From Bacillota bacterium (lineage in GTDB: Bacteria; Bacillota; Clostridia; Acetivibrionales; JAEZXR01), in the NCBI GenBank assembly GCA_023419605.1, contig JAEZXR010000064.1:1-64000 (forward strand): a stretch of DNA of 64,000 bases. The letters are read 5' to 3'. Below, one piece after another: positions 23,530-31,811 of this stretch (position 1 is its first letter; the number at the start of each line of letters is the position of its first letter). Both the position numbers and the translations under genes were made by a program. The notes under the pieces were generated by a model. That model saw only the letters and a list, made by a program, of their open reading frames with translations. It was not told the origin of the DNA and did no database searches.

Positions 23530-25797
23530 ATGGGTACTAAAAAGCACAATACCAAAAGAAAGCTATATTTAAGAATTTTTGTAGCCTTAGCTCTGTCAAT
23601 TGCCATCACCATGCTTATTCTATCCACGGTATTATACGTCAGCTTTGAGAAGATCGCATTAAACCAGATTTACCTGGCCAATATGAAGAGTCTCGAGCAG
23701 GTGAACCGCGAAGTGTCCAATATGGCCAGCATAGCCTCTACTATTTCCGACCAGATCTATCATGATATGGCCATATCGAAGCTGCTTCATTTTTCACAGC
23801 CGGATGTGTTTGACATGAGTATTGCCGTCAGTCAATTGAATAATTACCGGTTGTCCATTCCCTTCATCGATTCCATTTGTGTGTATAACAGCAAGACGGA
23901 TACGTACTATGTAGAACCCAGCAATGTAATGTCGCTTTCCAGTGAATTTGATAGCGGACCCAAACAAAAGGAAGGATTTTATGATACACAACTGACGGAG
24001 ATTATAAAGAATTATAAAAATTACAAACCCTATAAACCGATCCCAAGAAAGTTTATCTATAATAACGATAGCAGTACGCAGAAATATTTTTATACATTTT
24101 TTGTTTATGATATGACCACAGGCAACAGTTTGGATAATGCCGTCATTATCAACATTTCGGAGGCCTGGGTAAACAGTACCATGAATGATGAAGCGGGAAA
24201 TGAAAGAGGAGAGACCTTTATCGTCGATGATAGGGGTGTGGTGGTATCCGACAGCAAAAGTTTCCCTATGATGTCGGACTATTCGGGTGCGAGTTACATA
24301 AAAAAAATATTCGATACGAAATCGGGAGGGTATTTTGTTGATGAGGTAACCGGAGCCAAGTCCTTAATCGTATACACAAAGCCCGATTATTTCGGATGGA
24401 GGTCTGTACGTATTATTCCCTGGGATACCATATTCCATGAAATTGAACATATTCGCACCGTTACCGTATTTATCGGGCTTGGAATGCTGGTTCTGGGGGT
24501 CCTGCTATCCATTTTCATATCCGGCCGCCTCTATATCCCCATAGGGAACATATTGACGAACCTGGAGAACCTTGAATTTGAAAAAAGAAAGAATGCCAGA
24601 GTGCTGAAGCAGGAATTTCTGCGGAATATGATCTTATGGAGGGGGATAAGCAGCAAAACCAACTTGCTGAAGAGCTATAATAACCAGGATATTACCATAG
24701 GCTTCGATAGCAGGATTTGTCTGCTGCTCATCAAGATCGATGGCTATAATGCATTCGTTCAGCAATACGATAACGAAGATCGGAATTTATATAAATTTGC
24801 AGTGATGAACATCGCTTGCGAATTGCTTTCGCCCTGCTGTAAAACGGAAGCGGTTGACATGGAGAGTGATTCCATGGTCATAATTATGGAGGCCTCCGAA
24901 TTTGAGATGGACGGGCCCGGTGCAGAGGTAGAGGAACAATTAAAAAGGCTGCAATCCTCTGTGGCCGAAAGCCTGAAAATCTCCGTATCGCTTACGTTGA
25001 GTATTGTTGGAGAAGACATTACCAGCATAAGCCAACTCTATAACCAGGTAACGGAGGCTGCTCTTCATCGGGTATTCTACGGACGCGGGTCCATCATCCA
25101 TGCCCATGCCATTATACAGTACAAAGTAAAGGAATACACCTTCCCCGTTCAAAAGGAAAAGCAATTAATCGATTTTCTTATGGGAGGGAAAACGGGAGAG
25201 GCAAGAAAAATGTACGATGAGATGATCCGGGAAGTGTCGGAGTATCCCATCACCGTATACAATCACACCATTTCCCACCTGCTGTTTACGTTATATAACG
25301 TTATGAATACCATTAAAAACAATAACTCAATCGCTGCAAACCTGGATTTCGGCATACCGATCATGACTGTAAACAATGCGGAAACCATAGAGGAAGTGAA
25401 TGAAAAGTTTTATGAGTTGTTCGGTAGAATCGAAGTGTGGCTGGAAGAAAGAAAAAATTCAAAATCGGATAGTATTGTCTGTAAAATAAACGAAATCATA
25501 CAAGGGGAGTATTCCAATCCAGGCCTGTCCATTGATAGCATCGCAGAATCCCTGGGAATGTCTTCGGCCCATATTTGCCGTTTATATAAACAACATACCT
25601 TGCACACGATTCTGGAAGAGATTGTTCAGACCCGAATGAAAAAGGCAAGGGAGCTCTTGCTTTCCACAGAGGATTCCATCCTTGAAATTGCGCAAAAAGT
25701 AGGTTTTTCGCAAAGCAATTATTTTTATAGAGTATTTAAAACAGAAAATGGGGTAACACCCAGCGATTACAGGAAGAACTTGAAATCCTCCACGTAA
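23530..25797 (+). CDS. Membrane-bound AraC-family regulator
   Basis: 755 residues. Membrane segments at ~15-40 (IFVALALSIAITMLILSTVLYV) and ~315-338 (FIGLGMLVLGVLLSIF) enclose an extracellular sensor; the cytoplasmic half ends in an AraC helix-turn-helix (~650-750; IDSIAESLGMSSAHICRLYK and AQKVGFSQSNYFYRVFKTENGVTPSDYRK). Such one-component regulators couple an outside sugar signal directly to transcription. Start at 23530, where GGGAGG is 8 nt upstream. It lies just before a second LplBC-type transporter and GH5 gene set, its likely target. Confidence 0.88.
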   Translation: MGTKKHNTKRKLYLRIFVALALSIAITMLILSTVLYVSFEKIALNQIYLANMKSLEQVNREVSNMASIASTISDQIYHDMAISKLLHFSQPDVFDMSIAVSQLNNYRLSIPFIDSICVYNSKTDTYYVEPSNVMSLSSEFDSGPKQKEGFYDTQLTEIIKNYKNYKPYKPIPRKFIYNNDSSTQKYFYTFFVYDMTTGNSLDNAVIINISEAWVNSTMNDEAGNERGETFIVDDRGVVVSDSKSFPMMSDYSGASYIKKIFDTKSGGYFVDEVTGAKSLIVYTKPDYFGWRSVRIIPWDTIFHEIEHIRTVTVFIGLGMLVLGVLLSIFISGRLYIPIGNILTNLENLEFEKRKNARVLKQEFLRNMILWRGISSKTNLLKSYNNQDITIGFDSRICLLLIKIDGYNAFVQQYDNEDRNLYKFAVMNIACELLSPCCKTEAVDMESDSMVIIMEASEFEMDGPGAEVEEQLKRLQSSVAESLKISVSLTLSIVGEDITSISQLYNQVTEAALHRVFYGRGSIIHAHAIIQYKVKEYTFPVQKEKQLIDFLMGGKTGEARKMYDEMIREVSEYPITVYNHTISHLLFTLYNVMNTIKNNNSIAANLDFGIPIMTVNNAETIEEVNEKFYELFGRIEVWLEERKNSKSDSIVCKINEIIQGEYSNPGLSIDSIAESLGMSSAHICRLYKQHTLHTILEEIVQTRMKKARELLLSTEDSILEIAQKVGFSQSNYFYRVFKTENGVTPSDYRKNLKSST

Positions 25798-25809
25798 AAA
25801 TAAACCATC

Positions 25810-25849
25810 ACTTTTAAGGGAAGTAAAAAATATTACTTCCCTTAAAAGT
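25810..25849. terminator. Long inverted repeat after the AraC gene
   Basis: 17-bp perfect stem ACTTTTAAGGGAAGTAA and its complement around a 6-nt loop. No downstream T run, so termination is likely weak or the hairpin may stabilise mRNA ends. Confidence 0.5.
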
Positions 25850-26112
25850 AGCCCAAAACGGTATTTTATACTATTTTTCAGCTATTAATATCAAAAAAAT
25901 GAAGACGTGCAAAAATTATACACCCTGATTTCTTGGAATAATCCATAAATGCAAAAATAATTCCGTTTACCGTTCCTTTGCTTTTCGCTATCATGAAGGT
26001 AACCAAGGCGCCGCGTCAATACAACAAACTCTGCATAAAAGGTAACAGTATCAAAGGCTATGGATTCAGTTTTGTAGGACAACCACATGAATATTCAATA
26101 CGAGGTGATTAT
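25850..26112. other. Intergenic leader before the second ABC operon
   Basis: No gene seen. An in-frame extension of the next gene to 25978 lacks a ribosome binding site and has low similarity to permeases, so I take it as untranslated leader. GAGGTG at 26102-26107 fixes the start at 26113. Confidence 0.5.
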
Positions 26113-27048
26113 GTGAAGAAAAAACAGGGCTTTCTCCACGAATTAAACAAAAATAAGGTATTATTTCTAATGCTGGTGCCAACTTTTATTTTTTTCCTAG
26201 TCAATAATTATTTACCCATGCTGGGTATTTACTTTGCATTTACTGAATTCAGAGTGGGAGGAAGCTTTTTTGAGAATCTCATACATAGTAAGTTTGTGGG
26301 ACTTAAAAACTTTGAGTTTCTCTTCAAATCCAATACCCTTTTAAATTTGACAAAGAATACGGTCCTCTATAATTTATTGTTTATTATTTTAGGAAATGTG
26401 ATCCAGGTCTTTACGGCAATACTTTTGAGCAAGCTCATCGGCAATGCCTTCCGAAAAATAACGCAGACATTGATGTTTCTTCCTTATTTCGTATCCTACG
26501 TAATACTGAGTGTTTTGGTATATAATCTTTTCAATTATGAAATCGGCTTCATGAATACGTTTTTAAAGTCCGTCACACTGCAGCCCATTGATTTTTATAA
26601 CCTGCCGCATGCGTGGATTTTCCTGATCGTCGGGTTTTACCTGTGGAAATGGGTAGGGTATGGTACGGTTATATATCTAGCTACGATACTGGGCATAAGC
26701 GAGGATTATTATGAAGCTTCTGAGATCGATGGTGCTACGATATTCCAGCAAATCCGGTATATAACCCTCCCGCTGATCAAACCTACATTTATCATATTAA
26801 TTCTCTTTGCGCTGGGGAGTATCATGCGGGGACAATTCGAACTCTTCTATCAATTGGTGGGAACCAATGGCAACCTGTATAATACAACCGATATCATCGA
26901 TACCTATGTGTACAGGTCCCTGATGAGTGATTTCAATATCGGCATGGGCTCTGCGGCGGGTTTGTACCAATCCTTGTTCGGTTTTATACTGATTATCACC
27001 ATCAACTTCTTTGTTAAGAGAAAAAATCCCGAATACGCTTTGTTTTAA
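26113..27048 (+). CDS. Sugar ABC transporter permease, LplB type (second module)
   Basis: 311 residues from GTG 26113 (GAGGTG 5 nt upstream). Six membrane segments; EAA loop YYEASEIDGATIFQQIRYITLPL near 197-219; C-terminus VKRKNPEYALF matches the module-1 permease. Forms a transporter with the two downstream products. No ATPase gene is present in the cluster. Confidence 0.92.
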   Translation: MKKKQGFLHELNKNKVLFLMLVPTFIFFLVNNYLPMLGIYFAFTEFRVGGSFFENLIHSKFVGLKNFEFLFKSNTLLNLTKNTVLYNLLFIILGNVIQVFTAILLSKLIGNAFRKITQTLMFLPYFVSYVILSVLVYNLFNYEIGFMNTFLKSVTLQPIDFYNLPHAWIFLIVGFYLWKWVGYGTVIYLATILGISEDYYEASEIDGATIFQQIRYITLPLIKPTFIILILFALGSIMRGQFELFYQLVGTNGNLYNTTDIIDTYVYRSLMSDFNIGMGSAAGLYQSLFGFILIITINFFVKRKNPEYALF

Positions 27049-27101
27049 CCTTCAATGGAACAGCAAAAGCAATTTTACCGGTATAAAGAGGTGTATCATT
27101 T

Positions 27102-27998
27102 ATGAAACGAAAACCGTCTCCCTATGTAATTCTGTTTAACGTGATGGCCTATAGTATAATCATCCTGATTACCGTAGCCTGCATTCTGCCCTTTATCCTT
27201 ATTATTTCCGGCTCGTTTTCAGACGAAGGCTCCATCGCCAGAGAGGGGTACCACCTGATTCCAAAGGTGTTCTCCCTGGATGCCTATAAAACGGTATTCA
27301 AATTTCCCATGGGTATTTTACAGGCCTACAAGGTGACAGTCATCAATACGCTTGTGGGCACCACGCTGGGCTTGTTCTTTATCTCCATGACCGGATATGT
27401 GTTGTCCCGGAAAGATTTCAAATACCGCAACCGGATTTCCTTTATCATCTATTTTACAACCCTTTTCGGCGGGGGATTAGTTCCCTGGTACATCATGTAT
27501 GCCAATGTGCTGAACCTCAAAGATTCCTATATATCCATATGCCTTCCAGGACTCATGACACCCTTCCTCATCATACTGATGAGAACCTTCATCAGTTCTT
27601 CGGTGCCGGATGAAATTGTTGAATCTGCGAAAATCGATGGAGCCGACAGTTTTCTGATTTATTTGCGAGTGGTCCTTCCCATCATTACACCCGGTCTTGC
27701 CACTGTGGGACTGTTTCTGGCATTGAACTACTGGAATGACTGGTACCTTTCTTCCATGTTTCTGACTACACCGGGCAAATATGAGCTGCAGTTTTACTTA
27801 TATAACATGTTAAACAGCTATGAAGCACTGAACAGAATGATGTCGGGAAAGGGAGGATCGGCAGTAAGCTTTACACCCCCCGCTGAAACGGTAAAGCTGG
27901 CCATGACTGTTGTCGCAACAGGGCCGATTCTGTTCCTGTATCCTTTCATTCAGCGGTATTTTGTTGCAGGGATTACTGTTGGAGCTGTTAAAGGCTAA
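27102..27998 (+). CDS. Sugar ABC transporter permease, LplC type (second module)
   Basis: 298 residues, six membrane segments, EAA-like loop PDEIVESAKIDGADSFLIYLRVVLPII and C-terminus FVAGITVGAVKG. Ribosome binding site AAAGAGGTG upstream. Paralogue of the module-1 gene at 16111, in the same gene order, suggesting duplication and divergence of the whole cassette. Confidence 0.92.
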   Translation: MKRKPSPYVILFNVMAYSIIILITVACILPFILIISGSFSDEGSIAREGYHLIPKVFSLDAYKTVFKFPMGILQAYKVTVINTLVGTTLGLFFISMTGYVLSRKDFKYRNRISFIIYFTTLFGGGLVPWYIMYANVLNLKDSYISICLPGLMTPFLIILMRTFISSSVPDEIVESAKIDGADSFLIYLRVVLPIITPGLATVGLFLALNYWNDWYLSSMFLTTPGKYELQFYLYNMLNSYEALNRMMSGKGGSAVSFTPPAETVKLAMTVVATGPILFLYPFIQRYFVAGITVGAVKG

Positions 27999-28051
27999 AC
28001 CCGGTTTACCGGTTTAACATATGAACAATTATTACTTAAGGAGGATTCCCT

Positions 28052-29653
28052 ATGAAAAAAGTTTCAGTTCGAATTTCATGCCTGATCGTAACAGTAATGC
28101 TGCTATGCAGTGCAATGGCAGGCTGCGGATCGACGGCTAAGCAAACCGGAGGAGATACCGCCAAAACCCCGGAGGCCACAACTGCAAATACGGCAGGTGA
28201 TGCAAAAGACTTAAAACCGGTTGAACTTCAGCTCTACATGGTTGGCGATGCTCCAAAGGACCTGCAGGACGTAAGTGACAAACTTAACGAGCTTTCCAAA
28301 AAGGATCTGAACTGTACCGTTAAGTTCAATTACACATCATGGACGGATTTTTCACAAAAATATAACCTGCTGATATCGACAGGACAACCGATCGATTTGA
28401 TCTACACGGCTGCATGGTTGGACTACAGCAAGCTGGCAAAGAAGGGGGCCTTCAAAGTATTGGACGAGCTTCTTCCCAGGTATGCGCCGGAGCTCTACAA
28501 ATTTGTACCTGAAAACTATTGGAATCAGGTAAAAGTGGACGGCAAAATCTATACCGTTCCAGGTACCTGGAAGGAATATGTAACGGACGGCTTCCAGTAC
28601 AGAAAGGATTTACAGGAGAAATTCGGGCTTCCTGAACCCAATACCCTTGAAAATGTTGAAAAATATTTGGAAGGTGTGAAAAAGAATCTCCCCGGCCAGA
28701 TTATAACGATGGAATATCCCCAGCCAGGGCCCGGTTCATGGTCTTTCAGCGCGCTTGAGATTCTCTCCATGAAGTACAAATGGGTGAATTTCGGAACGCC
28801 CTATGGCCTGGTTGCCGACTATGACGATCCTTCCAATCTGAAAGTATATTGGGGTTCGCCGGAGTTCATCGAAGACATGAAGATGTTCAAGCGGTGGGCA
28901 GACAAAGGCTTCTGGTCAAGGAGTGCTCTTTCTACCAAGGCGGATATGACGGCGTTTGATACAGGCAAGGTGGTTGCTGTAATACAGGGACAAAACCCCA
29001 GTAAGTTTTCTGCCTCGGTGACCAAGCTGGAAACTTCCATGCCAGGTACGAAAGTAGGATACATCCCTTATCCGGCGGTGAACGGAATTGCGCAGGCCGC
29101 CCATGCCACGCAGAACGGGTATGCCATCCCCAGTTCGGCACAGAATCCGGAGAGGGCTTTGATGTTCTACCAGAAGCTTGTACTGGACAAAACCTATAAC
29201 CAGCTTTCGGAATACGGGATTAAAGACAAACATTATACGGAAAAGGATGGCTACTATGAACCCGTCGGTGACCCGACAACCAGCGGCTTTGCAAGAGAGG
29301 GCATGAATGGCTGGGCATGGAGGAATACGGGCTATATGCTTTATCCAAAGAGCTATGATACGGTAAAGACCATCTTTGCCGATCTGGATAAGATCGCGGA
29401 AAAAACGAAATTCAAGGGCACCAACATCTTCGATGGCTTTGGTGAAGATTATACCTCTTATCAGAGTGAACGTGCAGCCCTGGGGACCGTACTGACCCAG
29501 TATCTGGCTCCTTTGGAGGCCGGTTTGGTTCCTGATGTGGAGGCAGCCACAAAGACATTTATGGAAAAGGCAAAAGCCTCCGGTTTGGAAAAAATCCAGG
29601 CGGAATACATCAAGCAATGGAAAGCCTACTGCAATACCTACAATTACAAGTAA
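28052..29653 (+). CDS. Extracellular sugar-binding lipoprotein (second module)
   Basis: 533 residues. Signal peptide with lipobox MAGC (Cys25), Thr/Ala-rich linker to about 60, then a solute-binding fold. AAGGAGG precedes the ATG. The secreted GH5 glucanase gene just downstream suggests beta-glucan oligosaccharides as ligand, an inference from position. Confidence 0.9.
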   Translation: MKKVSVRISCLIVTVMLLCSAMAGCGSTAKQTGGDTAKTPEATTANTAGDAKDLKPVELQLYMVGDAPKDLQDVSDKLNELSKKDLNCTVKFNYTSWTDFSQKYNLLISTGQPIDLIYTAAWLDYSKLAKKGAFKVLDELLPRYAPELYKFVPENYWNQVKVDGKIYTVPGTWKEYVTDGFQYRKDLQEKFGLPEPNTLENVEKYLEGVKKNLPGQIITMEYPQPGPGSWSFSALEILSMKYKWVNFGTPYGLVADYDDPSNLKVYWGSPEFIEDMKMFKRWADKGFWSRSALSTKADMTAFDTGKVVAVIQGQNPSKFSASVTKLETSMPGTKVGYIPYPAVNGIAQAAHATQNGYAIPSSAQNPERALMFYQKLVLDKTYNQLSEYGIKDKHYTEKDGYYEPVGDPTTSGFAREGMNGWAWRNTGYMLYPKSYDTVKTIFADLDKIAEKTKFKGTNIFDGFGEDYTSYQSERAALGTVLTQYLAPLEAGLVPDVEAATKTFMEKAKASGLEKIQAEYIKQWKAYCNTYNYK

Positions 29654-29675
29654 TATTTTGCTGAGGACAGATCAT

Positions 29676-29703
29676 AAGAGAGCTGCATCACAGCTCTCTT
29701 TAT
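29676..29703 (+). terminator. Hairpin after the binding-protein gene
   Basis: 10-bp perfect stem AAGAGAGCTG / CAGCTCTCTT with loop CATCA, but only two to three T follow. Probably a partial terminator that lowers expression of the downstream glucanase relative to the binding protein. Confidence 0.55.
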
Positions 29704-29710
29704 ACCTAAA

Positions 29711-29796
29711 TACAATCCGATGGGTAACTGCTGATTGGAGCCTCGTACAGACAACGGTTCCGGGGCTTTAGGATGCACGGGTCCGTTGGGTTTGTA
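29711..29796 (+). ncRNA. Possible pseudoknotted leader RNA of the GH5 gene
   Basis: Nested and crossing complementarity: outer TACAA (29711-29715) with TTGTA (29792-29796); P2 TCCGAT (29716-29721) with ATTGGA (29734-29739); P3 AGCCTCG (29739-29745) with CGGGGCT (29761-29767); and CAACGG (29752-29757), inside the P3 loop, with CCGTTG (29783-29788), giving a 6-bp pseudoknot. This compact layout resembles a ligand-binding leader. It is 90 nt ahead of the glucanase gene. I do not recognise it as a known riboswitch class. Confidence 0.4.
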
Positions 29797-29817
29797 TAGA
29801 TGACAGGGAGGTGATGC

Positions 29818-29835
29818 CTTTGAGGGTGTTTAACT
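29818..29835 (+). CDS. Leader mini-ORF before the GH5 gene
   Basis: GGGAGG (29806-29811) is followed, at normal spacing, by TTG AGG GTG TTT AAC TGA. A five-codon frame in the leader directly after the possible pseudoknot. May be chance, but similar mini-ORFs precede two other secreted-protein genes here. Confidence 0.2.
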
Positions 29836-29885
29836 GACACAGGCTTCTTTAATTTAATTTTTAAAAAAGATGGAGGTCGAAGATT

Positions 29886-31529
29886 ATGTTAAAAGGTAAA
29901 AAAGCCATATCCCTATTTATTATTTTTGCAATCATGATGGGAGTAATGTTTTCTATGCCCATAACATCGAACGCTGCAATGAGTTCAACGGATTTTTTAA
30001 AAACAAGCGGTACGCTAATAAAGAACAACTCCGGAACCGGGTCCGTAGTCAATCTTCGCGGTACAAATCTCGGAGGCTGGCTGTTGCAGGAGCCCTGGAT
30101 GTCCCCTTGCTCGGTTGTGGATGAATGGACGCTTCGTGAAACCCTGACCAGCCGCTTTGGGGAAGCAACCAAGGAAAGCCTGATTAAAGGGTACCAGGAT
30201 GCCTGGCTGCAGGCAAGCGACCTGGATAATATCAAGAATATGGGGATGAATTTTGTACGTGTTCCCATATTATATCTTGAGTTGATGGACAAATATGGAA
30301 ACTGGAAGTCCAATGCCTGGACAAAGCTTGACTGGCTGGTCAGTGAATGCTCTGCCAGAGGGATTTACGTATTATTGGACCTTCACGGAACCTTCGGCGG
30401 ACAGAATACCTTTGACAATTGCGGACAGGCAAATTCAGATCCCCAGCTGTGGAAGAATACGCAGTACCAGGACCGCACGGTTGCATTGTGGCAGGGCATT
30501 GCCACCCATTTTAAGGGGAATCCGGCGGTTGCAGGCTATGATTTGTTAAATGAGCCTGACAGGGTAGGAAAGGACCAGTTGAATGCTTTCTACAACAGGC
30601 TTTACCAGGCAATTCGTCAAATCGATCCGGATCATATCATTTTTATGGAAGCCGCCTGGGACTGGAACCAGCTTTACGCACCTTCCGTATATGGCTGGCA
30701 GAACGTTGTTTATGAGCTGCATTACTATGCTATGTCCGGAAGCCAGGCCAGTGACTGGAATGCACAAAATAATCTGATTAACAGTGCACTTCAGGGAATA
30801 CGCGACCATCAAAACATGTGGAATGTCCCTGTAAATGCCGGAGAATTCTGCGTATTTGATTTTATGGACCTTTGGGCAAAATTCTTAAGCGGTTTGAATT
30901 CGCTCAATGTTTCCTGGACCAATTGGACCTACAAAGTCTCCTCCAATTATGGCAACTGGGGGTATTTCAATAATAATACGAATCCCGTTCCCAACATTAA
31001 TTCCGACAGTGCTACGACCATTGCCTCCAAGTGGTCCAAATTCAACACGGCTAATTTCAAGGCCAATACAGCCTTCCAGGACCTGGTGAAGCAGTATACC
31101 ACCGGAGGGGGAACGAATCCGCCGCAGGGGACTTGGTCCAGCCTGAAAGCAGGAGCAAACGGCAGTTATATAAGCGCAGATAATTATGGAAATGATCCAT
31201 TAGTCGCCAACAGAACGACCGTGAGTGACTGGGAAAAATTCCAGGTCATCAACAATTCGGATGGTACCATATCTCTTCTTTCAAAGGCAAACAACAAATA
31301 TGTTTGCGCTGACCTCAACCAGAGCGCGAAGCTGATTGCCAGGAGTACGACGATCGACGCCTGGGAAAAATTTAAAAAAGTCACCCAGGCAGATGGAACA
31401 GTAGCTCTCCAGGCCATGGCAAACAACCAGTATGTTTGCACGGACCTGAATCAGGGAGCTGTATTGTATGCAAACAGGGCTTCCGTAGGGGGTGCATGGG
31501 AAGTCTTTACAATTACGGCTGCACCATAA
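29886..31529 (+). CDS. Secreted GH5 beta-glucanase with fascin-like C-terminal domain
   Basis: 547 residues. Signal peptide to about Ala30; GH5 catalytic domain (~55-400) with NLRGTNLGGWL, acid/base Glu223 in DLLNEPD and nucleophile Glu320 in VNAGEF. The NLGGWL opening resembles exo-beta-1,3-glucanases. After a Gly/Thr linker (~410) come two or three fascin/beta-trefoil-like units (GSYISADNYG, NKYVCADLNQ, NQYVCTDLNQ), probably carbohydrate-binding. TGGAGG precedes the ATG. It should release oligosaccharides for the transporter encoded upstream. Confidence 0.88.
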   Translation: MLKGKKAISLFIIFAIMMGVMFSMPITSNAAMSSTDFLKTSGTLIKNNSGTGSVVNLRGTNLGGWLLQEPWMSPCSVVDEWTLRETLTSRFGEATKESLIKGYQDAWLQASDLDNIKNMGMNFVRVPILYLELMDKYGNWKSNAWTKLDWLVSECSARGIYVLLDLHGTFGGQNTFDNCGQANSDPQLWKNTQYQDRTVALWQGIATHFKGNPAVAGYDLLNEPDRVGKDQLNAFYNRLYQAIRQIDPDHIIFMEAAWDWNQLYAPSVYGWQNVVYELHYYAMSGSQASDWNAQNNLINSALQGIRDHQNMWNVPVNAGEFCVFDFMDLWAKFLSGLNSLNVSWTNWTYKVSSNYGNWGYFNNNTNPVPNINSDSATTIASKWSKFNTANFKANTAFQDLVKQYTTGGGTNPPQGTWSSLKAGANGSYISADNYGNDPLVANRTTVSDWEKFQVINNSDGTISLLSKANNKYVCADLNQSAKLIARSTTIDAWEKFKKVTQADGTVALQAMANNQYVCTDLNQGAVLYANRASVGGAWEVFTITAAP

Positions 31530-31663
31530 TGAACCGTCAATAAAGCACAATCAAAAAACAGGCGGGTAAAGGGTGGCGTAATAGAGGGGTTTAGGAAATC
31601 AAGTAAATTCAGAACTGTCGGCAATGGCTGAGAGTTTATATTGTAAAACCACCTTAAAAGTAC

Positions 31664-31704
31664 AAAGCCACGAATAACATGGTCATGTTATTCGTGGCTT
31701 TTGC
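31664..31704 (+). terminator. Terminator downstream of the GH5 gene
   Basis: 17-bp perfect stem starting AAAGCCACGAATAAC with a 4-nt loop, then TTTTGCC. The rest of 31530-31811 holds no recognisable gene. Confidence 0.75.
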
Positions 31705-31811
31705 CATATAATCGAGATTAGGCGAATATATTCCTGAACCAACAATATTGAAAGATCGGCAATCATTTGATTGGATTAGTGACCCTTCATTTCGCTGGGC
31801 TGCTTTGGTTA

